Positions 46,353-58,892 of a stretch of DNA of 64,000 bases are shown here, in pieces; position 1 is the stretch's first letter, and every line of letters starts with the position of its first letter. The DNA is from Hippasteria phrygiana (Eukaryota > Echinodermata > Asteroidea > Valvatida > Goniasteridae), in the NCBI GenBank assembly GCA_037893225.1, contig JAZGUH010000120.1, positions 496,001 through 560,000 of the forward strand, in the 5' to 3' direction. The translations under genes were made by a program, and so were the position numbers. The notes beneath the pieces were generated by a model. It was given only the letters and a program-made list of their open reading frames with translations. It was not told the DNA's origin and ran no database searches.

Positions 46353-49009
46353 ATGCGGGAATGCAGAAAGATTACTTCGATAAACCTACTCGCTTATCTC
46401 GGCCACTATTCGGCTGAACGTGGGTCTGAGGAGCTGGATATTGGTATGGATGTTGCTGAGAAGTCACTCTTTCCAACATTATCAAGATTGTGCGCAATTT
46501 CGTTCAACATCGCGTCGAAAAACGGCGTCATTTGGGGCCCAAGTTGCGTGGTGGGGGTGTCGGCTAGTCCCATTGTATAGCATGTGCAGTTATGCGGGAA
46601 TGCAGAAAAATTAGTTCGAAAAACCTACTCGCTTATCTCGGCCACCATTCGGCTGAACTTGGGTCTGAGGAGCTAGATATTGGTCTGGATGTTGCTGAGA
46701 AGTCACTCTTTCCAACAGTATCAAGATTGTGCGCAATTTCGTTCAACATCGGGTTTAAAAAAGCGGCGTCATTTGGGGGCCAAGTTGCGTGGTGGGGGTG
46801 TCGGCTAGTCCCAATGTATAGCATGTGAAGTTATGCGGGAATGCAGAAAAATTAGTTCGAAAAACCTACTCGCTTATCTCGGCCAACATTCGGCTGAACT
46901 TGGGTCTGAGGAGCTGGATATTGGTCTGGATGTTGCTGAGAAGTCACTCTTTCCAACAGTATCAAGGTTGTGCTCAATTTCGTTCAACATCGGGTCGAAA
47001 AACGGCGACATTTGGGGCCCAAGTTGCGTGGTGAGGGTCCCGGATAGTCCCATTGTATAACATGTGCAGTTATGCGGGAATGCAGAAAGATTACTTCGAT
47101 AAACCTACTCGCTTAGCTCGGCCACTATTCGGCTGAACGTGGGTCTGAGGAGCTGGATATTGGTATGGATGTTGCTGAGAAGTAACTCTTTCCAACAGTA
47201 TCAAGATTGTGTGCAATTTCGTTCAACATCGGGTTTAAAAAAGCGGCGTCATTTGGGGCCCAAGTTGCGAGGTGGGGGGGGGGGGGGGGGGGGGGGTCTC
47301 GGCTAGTCCCATTGTATAGCATGTGCAGTTATGCGGGAATGCAGAAAAATTAGATCGAAAAACCTACTCGCTTATCTCGGCCACCATTCGGCTGAACTTA
47401 GGTCTAAGGAGCTTGATATTGGTCTGGATGTTGCTGAGAAGTCACTCTTTCCAACAGTATCAAGATTGTGCGCAATTTTGGTCAACATCGGGTCGAAAAA
47501 CGGCGTCATGTGGGGCCCAAGTTGCGTGGTGGGGGTGTCGGCTAGTCCCATTGTATAGCATGTGCAGTTATGCGGGAATGCAGAAAGATTACATCGAAAA
47601 ACCTACTCGCTTTTCTCGGCCACTATTCGGCTGAACGTGGGTCTGAGGAGCTGGATATTGGTATGGATGTTGCTGAGAAGTCACTCTTTCCAACAGTATC
47701 AAGATTGTGCGCAATTTCGTTCAACGTCGGGTTTAAAAAAGCGGCGTCATTTGGGGCCCAAGTTGCGTGGTGGGGGTGTCGGCTAGTCCCATTGTATAGC
47801 ATGTGCAGTTATGCGGGAATGCAGAAAAATTAGTTCGAAAAACCTACTCGCTTATCTCGGCCACCATTCGGCTGAACTTGGGTCTGAGGAGCTGGATATT
47901 GGTCTGGATGTTGCTGAGAAGTAACTCTTTCCAACAGTATCAAGATTGTGCGCAATTTCGTTCAACATCGGGTTTAAAAAAGCGGCGTCATTTGGGGCCC
48001 AAGTTGCGAGGTGGGGGTGTCGGCTAGTCCCATTGTATAGCATGTGCAGTTATGCGGGAATGCAGAAAAATTAGTTCGACAAACCTACTCGTTTATCTCG
48101 GCCACCATTCGACTGAACTTGGGTCTGAGGAGCTGGATATTGGTCTGGATGTTGCTGAGAAGTCACTCTTTCCAACAGTATCAAGATTGGGCGCAATTTC
48201 GTTCAACATCGGGTCGAAAAACGGCGTCATTTGGGGCCCAAGTTGCGTGGTGAGGGTCACGGATAGTCCCATTGTATAACATGTGCAGTTATGCGGGAAT
48301 GCAGAAAGATTACTTCGATAAACCTACTCGCTTATCTCGGCCACTATTCGGCTGAACGTGGCTCTGAGGAGCTGGATATTGGTATGGATGTTGCTGAGAA
48401 GTAACTCTTTCCAACAGTATCAAGATTGTGCGCAATTTCGTTCAACATCGGGTCGAAAAACGGCGTCATTTGGGGGCCAAGTTTCGTGGTGGGGGTGTCG
48501 GCTAGTCCCATTGTATAGCATGTGCAGTTATGCGGGAATGCAGAAAAAGTAGTTCGACAAACCTACTCGTTTATCTCGGCCACCATTCGACTGAACTTGG
48601 GTCTGAGGAGCTGGATATTGGTCTGGATGTTGCTGAGAAGTCACTCTTTCCAACAGTATCAAGATTGGGCGCAATTTCGTTCAACATCGGGTCGAAAAAC
48701 GGCGTCATTTGGGGCCCAAGTTGCGTGGTGAGGGTCCCGGATAGTCCCAATGTATAACATGTGCAGTTATGCGGGAATACAGAAAGATTACTTCGATAAA
48801 CCTACTCGCTTAGCTCGGCCACTATTCGGCTGAACGTGGGTCTGAGGAGCTGGATATTGGTATGGATGTTGCTGAGAAGTAACTCTTTCCAACAGTATCA
48901 AGATTGTGCGCAATTTCGTTCAACATCGGGTTTAAAAAAGCGGCGTCATTTGGGGCCCAAGTTGCGGGGTGAGGGTCACGGATAGTCCCATTGTATAACA
49001 TGTGCAGTT
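46353..49009 (+). repeat. Eleven-monomer HOR unit with poly-G (2657 bp)
   Basis: Starts with Y and Z (with ggagctagatatt), followed by a monomer with tcaaggttgtgctc and cgacatttgg at 46833, an R monomer ending in a long G tract, monomers with aattagatcg (47331) and attacatcg (47570), then W, S, a monomer with gtggctctgagg (48291), one with aaaaagtagttcg (48530) and R. The same opening order recurs from 49010. Confidence 0.8.
47274..47296 (+). repeat. Poly-G tract, 23 G
   Basis: Lies at the usual G-run of the monomer, between ttgcgaggt and tctcggctag, where other monomers have 4-5 G. The length in a raw sequence may be affected by sequencing error in homopolymers. Confidence 0.85.
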
Positions 49010-52000
49010 ATGCGGGAATGCAGAAAGATTACTTCGATAAACCTACTCGCTTATCTCGGCCACTATTCGGCTGAACGTGGGTCTGAGGAGCTGGATATTG
49101 GTATGGATGTTGCTGAGAAGTCACTCTTTCCAACATTATCAAGATTGTGCGCAATTTCGTTCAACATCGCGTCGAAAAACGGCGTCATTTGGGGCCCAAG
49201 TTGCGTGGTGGGGGTGTCGGCTAGTCCCATTGTATAGCATGTGCAGTTATGCGGGAATGCAGAAAAATTAGTTCGAAAAACCTACTCGCTTATCTCGGCC
49301 ACCATTCGGCTGAACTTGGGTCTGAGGAGCTAGATATTGGTCTGGATGTTGCTGAGAAGTCACTCTTTCCAACAGTATCAAGATTGTGCGCAATTTCGTT
49401 CAACATCGGGTTTAAAAAAGCGGCGTCATTTGGGGGCCAAGTTGCGTGGTGGGAGTGTCGGCTAGTCCCAATGTATAGCATGTGAAGTTATGCGGGAATG
49501 CAGAAAAATTAGTTCGCAAAACCTACTCGCTTATCTCGGCCAACATTCGGCTGAACTTGGGTCTGAGGAGCTGGATATTGGTCTGGATGTTGCTGAGAAG
49601 TCACTCTTTCCAACAGTATCAAGGTTGTGCTCAATTTCGTTCAACATCGGGTCGAAAAACGGCGACATTTGGGGCCCAAGTTGCGTGGTGAGGGTCCCGG
49701 ATAGTCCCATTGTATAACATGTGCAGTTATGCGGGAATGCAGAAAGATTACTTCGATAAACCTACTCGCTTAGCTCGGCCACTATTCGGCTGAACGTGGG
49801 TCTGAGGAGCTGGATATTGGTATGGATGTTGCTGAGAAGTAACTCTTTCCAACAGTATCAAGATTGTGTGCAATTTCGTTCAACATCGGGTTTAAAAAAG
49901 CGGCATCATTTGGGGCCCAAGTTGCGAGGTGGGGGGGGGGGGGGGGGGGGGGTCTCGGCTAGTCCCATTGTATAGCATGTGCAGTTATGCGGGAATGCAG
50001 AAAAATTAGATCGAAAAACCTACTCGCTTATCTCGGCCACCATTCGGCTGAACTTAGGTCTAAGGAGCTTGATATTGGTCTGGATGTTGCTGAGAAGTCA
50101 CTCTTTCCAACAGTATCAAGATTGTGCGCAATTTCGTTCAACATCGGGTCGAAAAACGGCGTCATGTGGGGCCCAAGTTGCGTGGTGGGGGTGTCGGCTA
50201 GTCCCATTGTATAGCATGTGCAGTTATGCGGGAATGCAGAAAGATTACATCGAAAAACCTACTCGCTTATCTCGGCCACTATTCGGCTGAACGTGGGTCT
50301 GAGGAGCTGGATATTGGTATGGATGTTGCTGAGAAGTCACTCTTTCCAACAGTATCAAGATTGTGCGCAATTTCGTTCAACGTCGGGTTTAAAAAAGCGG
50401 CGTCATTTGGGGCCCAAGTTGCGTGGTGGGGGTGTCGGCTAGTCCCATTGTATAGCATGTGCAGTTATGCGGGAATGCAGAAAAATTAGTTCGAAAAACC
50501 TACTCGCTTATCTCGGCCACCATTCGGCTGAACTTGGGTCTGAGGAGCTGGATATTGGTCTGGATGTTGCTGAGAAGTAACTCTTTCCAACAGTATCAAG
50601 ATTGTGCGCAATTTCGTTCAACATCGGGTTTAAAAAAGCGGCGTCATTTGGGGCCCAAGTTGCGAGGTGGGGGTGTCGGCTAGTCCCATTGTATAGCATG
50701 TGCAGTTATGCGGGAATGCAGAAAAATTAGTTCGACAAACCTACTCGTTTATCTCGGCCACCATTCGACTGAACTTGGGTCTGAGGAGCTGGATATTGGT
50801 CTGGATGTTGCTGAGAAGTCACTCTTTCCAACAGTATCAAGATTGGGCGCAATTTCGTTCAACATCGGGTCGAAAAACGGCGTCATTTGGGGCCCAAGTT
50901 GCGTGGTGAGGGTCACGGATAGTCCCATTGTATAACATGTGCAGTTATGCGGGAATGCAGAAAGATTACTTCGATAAACCTACTCGCTTATCTCGGCCAC
51001 TATTCGGCTGAACGTGGCTCTGAGGAGCTGGATATTGGTATGGATGTTGCTGAGAAGTAACTCTTTCCAACAGTATCAAGATTGTGCGCAATTTCGTTCA
51101 ACATCGGGTCGAAAAACGGCGTCATTTGGGGGCCAAGTTTCGTGGTGGGGGTGTCGGCTAGTCCCATTGTATAGCATGTGCAGTTATGCGGGAATGCAGA
51201 AAAATTCGTTCGACAAACCTACTCGCTTATCTCGGCCACCATTCGACTGAACTTGGGTCTGAGGAGCTGGATATTGGTCTGGATGTTGCTGAGAAGTCAC
51301 TCTTTCCAACAGTATCAAGATTGGGCGCAATTTCGTTCAACATCGGGTCGAAAAACGGCGTCATTTGGGGCCCAAGTTGCGTGGTGAGGGTCCCGGATAG
51401 TCCCATTGTATAACATGTGCAGTTATGCGGGAATGCAGAAAGATTACTTCGATAAACCTACTCGCTTAGCTCGGCCACTATTCGGCTGAACGTGGGTCTG
51501 AGGAGCTGGATATTGGTCTGGATGTTGCTGAGAAGTCACTCTTTCCAACAGTATCAAGATTGTGCGCAATTTCGTTCAACATCGGGTTTAAAAAAGCGGC
51601 GTCATTTGGGGCCCAAGTTGCGTGGTGGGGGTGTCGGCTAGTCCCATTGTATAGCATGTGCAGTTATGCGGGAATGCAGAAAAATTAGTTCGACAAACCT
51701 ACTCGTTTATCTCGGACACCATTCGACTGAACTTGGGTCTGAGGAGCTGGATATTGGTCTGGATGTTGCTGAGAAGTCACTCTTTCCAACAGTATCAAGA
51801 TTGTGCGCAATTTCGTTCAACATCGGGTCGAAAAACGGCGTCATTTGGGGCCCAAGTTGCGTGGTGAGTTTCACGGATAGTCCCATTGTATAGCATGTGC
51901 AGTTATGCGGGAATGCAGAAAAATTAGTTCGAAAAACCTACTCGCTTATCTCGGCCACCATTCGGCTGAACTTGGGTCTGAGGAGCTGGATATTGGTCTG

Positions 52001-52862
52001 GATGTTGCTGAGAAGTCACTCTTTCCAACAGTATCAAGATTGGGCGCAATTTCGTTCAACATCGGGTCGAAAAACGGCGTCATTTGGGGCCCAAGTTGCG
52101 TGGTGAGGGTCACGGATAGTCCCATTGTATAACATGTGCAGTTATGCGGGAATGCAGAAAGATTACTTCGATAAACCTACTCGCTTATCTCGGCCACTAT
52201 TCGGCTGAACGTGGCTCTGAGGAGCTGGATATTGGTATGGATGTTGCTGAGAAGTAACTCTTTCCAACAGTATCAAGATTGTGCGCAATTTCGTTCAACA
52301 TCGGGTCGAAAAACGGCGTCATTTGGGGGCCAAGTTTCGTGGTGGGGGTGTCGGCTAGTCCCATTGTATAGCATGTGCAGTTATGCGGGAATGCAGAAAA
52401 AGTAGTTCGACAAACCTACTCGTTTATCTCGGCCACCATTCGACTGAACTTGGGTCTGAGGAGCTGGATATTGGTCTGGATGTTGCTGAGAAGTCACTCT
52501 TTCCAACAGTATCAAGATTGGGCGCAATTTCGTTCAACATCGGGTCGAAAAACGGCGTCATTTGGGGCCCAAGTTGCGTGGTGAGGGTCCCGGATAGTCC
52601 CATTGTATAACATGTGCAGTTATGCGGGAATACAGAAAGATTACTTCGATAAACCTACTCGCTTAGCTCGGCCACTATTCGGCTGAACGTGGGTCTGAGG
52701 AGCTGGATATTGGTATGGATGTTGCTGAGAAGTAACTCTTTCCAACAGTATCAAGATTGTGCGCAATTTCGTTCAACATCGGGTTTAAAAAAGCGGCGTC
52801 ATTTGGGGCCCAAGTTGCGGGGTGAGGGTCACGGATAGTCCCATTGTATAACATGTGCAGTT
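49010..52862 (+). repeat. Sixteen-monomer HOR unit with poly-G (3853 bp)
   Basis: Opens like the unit at 46353 and then inserts five further monomers (about 51186-52382), including one with tatctcggacacc and gagtttcacgg at 51666. The tail (gtggctctgagg, aaaaagtagttcg, R) matches the preceding unit. Shared changes gtgggagtgtcgg and ttcgcaaaacc link it with the unit from 52863. Confidence 0.8.
49931..49952 (+). repeat. Poly-G tract, 22 G
   Basis: Same position in the homologous R monomer of the next HOR unit. Confidence 0.85.
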
Positions 52863-55800
52863 ATGCGGGAATGCAGAAAGATTACTTCGATAAACCTACT
52901 CGCTTATCTCGGCCACTATTCGGCTGAACGTGGGTCTGAGGAGCTGGATATTGGTATGGATGTTGCTGAGAAGTCACTCTTTCCAACATTATCAAGATTG
53001 TGCGCAATTTCGTTCAACATCGCGTCGAAAAACGGCGTCATTTGGGGCCCAAGTTGCGTGGTGGGGGTGTCGGCTAGTCCCATTGTATAGCATGTGCAGT
53101 TATGCGGGAATGCAGAAAAATTAGTTCGAAAAACCTACTCGCTTATCTCGGCCACCATTCGGCTGAACTTGGGTCTGAGGAGCTAGATATTGGTCTGGAT
53201 GTTGCTGAGAAGTCACTCTTTCCAACAGTATCAAGATTGTGCGCAATTTCGTTCAACATCGGGTTTAAAAAAGCGGCGTCATTTGGGGGCCAAGTTGCGT
53301 GGTGGGAGTGTCGGCTAGTCCCAATGTATAGCATGTGAAGTTATGCGGGAATGCAGCAAAATTAGTTCGCAAAACCTACTCGCTTATCTCGGCCAACATT
53401 CGGCTGAACTTGGGTCTGAGGAGCTGGATATTGGTCTGGATGTTGCTGAGAAGTCACTCTTTCCAACAGTATCAAGGTTGTGCTCAATTTCGTTCAACAT
53501 CGGGTCGAAAAACGGCGACATTTGGGGCCCAAGTTGCGTGGTGAGGGTCCCGGATAGTCCCATTGTATAACATGTGCAGTTATGCGGGAATGCAGAAAGA
53601 TTACTTCGATAAACCTACTCGCTTAGCTCGGCCACTATTCGGCTGAACGTGGGTCTGAGGAGCTGGATATTGGTATGGATGTTGCTGAGAAGTAACTCTT
53701 TCCAACAGTATCAAGATTGTGTGCAATTTCGTTCAACATCGGGTTTAAAAAAGCGGCATCATTTGGGGCCCAAGTTGCGAGGTGGGGGGGGGGGGGGGGG
53801 TCTCGGCTAGTCCCATTGTATAGCATGTGCAGTTATGCGGGAATGCAGAAAAATTAGATCGAAAAACCTACTCGCTTATCTCGGCCACCATTCGGCTGAA
53901 CTTAGGTCTAAGGAGCTTGATATTGGTCTGGATGTTGCTGAGAAGTCACTCTTTCCAACAGTATCAAGATTGTGCGCAATTTCGTTCAACATCGGGTCGA
54001 AAAACGGCGTCATGTGGGGCCCAAGTTGCGTGGTGGGGGTGTCGGCTAGTCCCATTGTATAGCATGTGCAGTTATGCGGGAATGCAGAAAGATTACATCG
54101 AAAAACCTACTCGCTTATCTCGGCCACTATTCGGCTGAACGTGGGTCTGAGGAGCTGGATATTGGTATGGATGTTGCTGAGAAGTCACTCTTTCCAACAG
54201 TATCAAGATTGTGCGCAATTTCGTTCAACGTCGGGTTTAAAAAAGCGGCGTCATTTGGGGCCCAAGTTGCGTGGTGGGGGTGTCGGCTAGTCCCATTGTA
54301 TAGCATGTGCAGTTATGCGGGAATGCAGAAAAATTAGTTCGAAAAACCTACTCGCTTATCTCGGCCACCATTCGGCTGAACTTGGGTCTGAGGAGCTGGA
54401 TATTGGTCTGGATGTTGCTGAGAAGTAACTCTTTCCAACAGTATCAAGATTGTGCGCAATTTCGTTCAACATCGGGTTTAAAAAAGCGGCGTCATTTGGG
54501 GCCCAAGTTGCGAGGTGGGGGTGTCGGCTAGTCCCATTGTATAGCATGTGCAGTTATGCGGGAATGCAGAAAAATTAGTTCGACAAACCTACTCGTTTAT
54601 CTCGGCCACCATTCGACTGAACTTGGATCTGAGGAGCTGGATATTGGTCTGGATGTTGCTGAGAAGTCACTCTTTCCAACAGTATCAAGATTGGGCGCAA
54701 TTTCGTTCAACATCGGGTCGAAAAACGGCGTCATTTGGGGCCCAAGTTGCGTGGTGAGGGTCACGGATAGTCCCATTGTATAACATGTGCAGTTATGCGG
54801 GAATGCAGAAAGATTACTTCGATAAACCTACTCGCTTATCTCGGCCACTATTCGGCTGAACGTGGCTCTGAGGAGCTGGATATTGGTATGGATGTTGCTG
54901 AGAAGTAACTCTTTCCAACAGTATCAAGATTGTGCGCAATTTCGTTCAACATCGGGTCGACAAACGGCGTCATTTGGGGGCCAAGTTTCGTGGTGGGGGT
55001 GTCGGCTAGTCCCATTGTATAGCATGTGCAGTTATGCGGGAATGCAGAAAAAATTCGTTCGACAAACCTACTCGCTTATCTCGGCCACCATTCGACTGAA
55101 CTTGGGTCTGAGGAGCTGGATATTGGTCTGGATGTTGCTGAGAAGTCACTCTTTCCAACAGTATCAAGATTGGGCGCAATTTCGTTCAACATCGGGTCGA
55201 AAAACGGCGTCATTTGGGGCCCAAGTTGCGTGGTGAGGGTCCCGGATAGTCCCATTGTATAACATGTGCAGTTATGCGGGAATGCAGAAAGATTACTTCG
55301 ATAAACCTACTCGCTTAGCTCGGCCACTATTCGGCTGAACGTGGGTCTGAGGAGCTGGATATTGGTCTGGATGTTGCTGAGAAGTCACTCTTTCCAACAG
55401 TATCAAGATTGTGCGCAATTTCGTTCAACATCGGGTTTAAAAAAGCGGCGTCATTTGGGGCCCAAGTTGCGTGGTGGGGGTGTCGGCTAGTCCCATTGTA
55501 TAGCATGTGCAGTTATGCGGGAATGCAGAAAAATTAGTTCGACAAACCTACTCGTTTATCTCGGACACCATTCGACTGAACTTGGGTCTGAGGAGCTGGA
55601 TATTGGTCTGGATGTTGCTGAGAAGTCACTCTTTCCAACAGTATCAAGATTGTGCGCAATTTCGTTCAACATCGGGTCGAAAAACGGCGTCATTTGGGGC
55701 CCAAGTTGCGTGGTGAGTTTCACGGATAGTCCCATTGTATAGCATGTGCAGTTATGCGGGAATGCAGAAAAATTAGTTCGAAAAACCTACTCGCTTATCT

Positions 55801-55994
55801 CGGCCACCATTCGGCTGAACTTGGGTCTGAGGAGCTGGATATTGGTCTGGATGTTGCTGAGAAGTCACTCTTTCCAACAGTATCAAGATTGTGCGCAATT
55901 TCGTTCAACATCGGGTTTAAAAAAGCGGCGTCATTTGGGGCCCAAGTTGCGTGGTGGGGGTGTCGGCTAGTCCCATTGTATAGCATGTGCAGTT
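52863..55994 (+). repeat. Thirteen-monomer stretch with poly-G
   Basis: Begins with Y at 52863, then twelve monomers from Z at 53102 that recur from 55995 at an offset of 2893 bp. It carries the shortest poly-G tract. The monomer near 55034 has one extra A (gcagaaaaaattcg), which fuses two short frames by chance. Confidence 0.8.
53784..53800 (+). repeat. Poly-G tract, 17 G
   Basis: Same position in the third homologous unit; shortest of the four. Confidence 0.85.
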
Positions 55995-58892
55995 ATGCGG
56001 GAATGCAGAAAAATTAGTTCGAAAAACCTACTCGCTTATCTCGGCCACCATTCGGCTGAACTTGGGTCTGAGGAGCTAGATATTGGTCTGGATGTTGCTG
56101 AGAAGTCACTCTTTCCAACAGTATCAAGATTGTGCGCAATTTCGTTCAACATCGGGTTTAAAAAAGCGGCGTCATTTGGGGGCCAAGTTGCGTGGTGGGG
56201 GTGTCGGCTAGTCCCAATGTATAGCATGTGAAGTTATGCGGGAATGCAGAAAAATTAGTTCGAAAAACCTACTCGCTTATCTCGGCCAACATTCGGCTGA
56301 ACTTGGGTCTGAGGAGCTGGATATTGGTCTGGATGTTGCTGAGAAGTCACTCTTTCCAACAGTATCAAGGTTGTGCTCAATTTCGTTCAACATCGGGTCG
56401 AAAAACGGCGACATTTGGGGCCCAAGTTGCGTGGTGAGGGTCCCGGATAGTCCCATTGTATAACATGTGCAGTTATGCGGGAATGCAGAAAGATTACTTC
56501 GATAAACCTACTCGCTTAGCTCGGCCACTATTCGGCTGAACGTGGGTCTGAGGAGCTGGATATTGGTATGGATGTTGCTGAGAAGTAACTCTTTCCAACA
56601 GTATCAAGATTGTGTGCAATTTCGTTCAACATCGGGTTTAAAAAAGCGGCGTCATTTGGGGCCCAAGTTGCGAGGTGGGGGGGGGGGGGGGGGGGGGGGT
56701 CTCGGCTAGTCCCATTGTATAGCATGTGCAGTTATGCGGGAATGCAGAAAAATTAGATCGAAAAACCTACTCGCTTATCTCGGCCACCATTCGGCTGAAC
56801 TTAGGTCTAAGGAGCTTGATATTGGTCTGGATGTTGCTGAGAAGTCACTCTTTCCAACAGTATCAAGATTGTGCGCAATTTCGTTCAACATCGGGTCGAA
56901 AAACGGCGTCATGTGGGGCCCAAGTTGCGTGGTGGGGGTGTCGGCTAGTCCCATTGTATAGCATGTGCAGTTATGCGGGAATGCAGAAAGATTACATCGA
57001 AAAACCTACTCGCTTATCTCGGCCACTATTCGGCTGAACGTGGGTCTGAGGAGCTGGATATTGGTATGGATGTTGCTGAGAAGTCACTCTTTCCAACAGT
57101 ATCAAGATTGTGCGCAATTTCGTTCAACGTCGGGTTTAAAAAAGCGGCGTCATTTGGGGCCCAAGTTGCGTGGTGGGGGTGTCGGCTAGTCCCATTGTAT
57201 AGCATGTGCAGTTATGCGGGAATGCAGAAAAATTAGTTCGAAAAACCTACTCGCTTATCTCGGCCACCATTCGGCTGAACTTGGGTCTGAGGAGCTGGAT
57301 ATTGGTCTGGATGTTGCTGAGAAGTAACTCTTTCCAACAGTATCAAGATTGTGCGCAATTTCGTTCAACATCGGGTTTAAAAAAGCGGCGTCATTTGGGG
57401 CCCAAGTTGCGAGGTGGGGGTGTCGGCTAGTCCCATTGTATAGCATGTGCAGTTATGCGGGAATGCAGAAAAATTAGTTCGACAAACCTACTCGTTTATC
57501 TCGGCCACCATTCGACTGAACTTGGGTCTGAGGAGCTGGATATTGGTCTGGATGTTGCTGAGAAGTCACTCTTTCCAACAGTATCAAGATTGGGCGCAAT
57601 TTCGTTCAACATCGGGTCGAAAAACGGCGTCATTTGGGGCCCAAGTTGCGTGGTGAGGGTCACGGATAGTCCCATTGTATAACATGTGCAGTTATGCGGG
57701 AATGCAGAAAGATTACTTCGATAAACCTACTCGCTTATCTCGGCCACTATTCGGCTGAACGTGGCTCTGAGGAGCTGGATATTGGTATGGATGTTGCTGA
57801 GAAGTAACTCTTTCCAACAGTATCAAGATTGTGCGCAATTTCGTTCAACATCGGGTCGAAAAACGGCGTCATTTGGGGGCCAAGTTTCGTGGTGGGGGTG
57901 TCGGCTAGTCCCATTGTATAGCATGTGCAGTTATGCGGGAATGCAGAAAAATTCGTTCGACAAACCTACTCGCTTATCTCGGCCACCATTCGACTGAACT
58001 TGGGTCTGAGGAGCTGGATATTGGTCTGGATGTTGCTGAGAAGTCACTCTTTCCAACAGTATCAAGATTGGGCGCAATTTCGTTCAACATCGGGTCGAAA
58101 AACGGCGTCATTTGGGGCCCAAGTTGCGTGGTGAGGGTCCCGGATAGTCCCATTGTATAACATGTGCAGTTATGCGGGAATGCAGAAAGATTACTTCGAT
58201 AAACCTACTCGCTTAGCTCGGCCACTATTCGGCTGAACGTGGGTCTGAGGAGCTGGATATTGGTCTGGATGTTGCTGAGAAGTCACTCTTTCCAACAGTA
58301 TCAAGATTGTGCGCAATTTCGTTCAACATCGGGTTTAAAAAAGCGGCGTCATTTGGGGCCCAAGTTGCGTGGTGGGGGTGTCGGCTAGTCCCATTGTATA
58401 GCATGTGCAGTTATGCGGGAATGCAGAAAAATTAGTTCGACAAACCTACTCGTTTATCTCGGACACCATTCGACTGAACTTGGGTCTGAGGAGCTGGATA
58501 TTGGTCTGGATGTTGCTGAGAAGTCACTCTTTCCAACAGTATCAAGATTGTGCGCAATTTCGTTCAACATCGGGTCGAAAAACGGCGTCATTTGGGGCCC
58601 AAGTTGCGTGGTGAGTTTCACGGATAGTCCCATTGTATAGCATGTGCAGTTATGCGGGAATGCAGAAAAATTAGTTCGAAAAACCTACTCGCTTATCTCG
58701 GCCACCATTCGGCTGAACTTGGGTCTGAGGAGCTGGATATTGGTCTGGATGTTGCTGAGAAGTCACTCTTTCCAACAGTATCAAGATTGTGCGCAATTTC
58801 GTTCAACATCGGGTTTAAAAAAGCGGCGTCATTTGGGGCCCAAGTTGCGTGGTGGGGGTGTCGGCTAGTCCCATTGTATAGCATGTGCAGTT
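55995..58892 (+). repeat. Twelve-monomer HOR unit with poly-G (2898 bp)
   Basis: Class order as from 53102, with landmarks 56236, 56475, 56734, 56973, 57214, 57455, 57694, 57933, 58172, 58413 and 58652. Unlike the previous two units it lacks the gtgggagtgtcgg and ttcgcaaaacc changes, so its opening resembles the unit at 46353 more closely. Confidence 0.8.
56677..56699 (+). repeat. Poly-G tract, 23 G
   Basis: Same position in the fourth homologous unit. The complementary strand has a matching C run. Confidence 0.85.

Noticed and set aside
47274..47296. Poly-G tract as an assembly gap filler.
   Set aside because: Gaps are normally written as N. The tract recurs in four homologous places at different lengths and with intact flanks, so true expansion is the better reading, though homopolymer miscalls may affect the exact counts.
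54862..55236. A 124-codon frame, the longest in the window.
   Set aside because: It exists because one extra A near 55047-55053 joins two short frames. The homologous monomers at 51178 and 57925 lack that base and do not have it.
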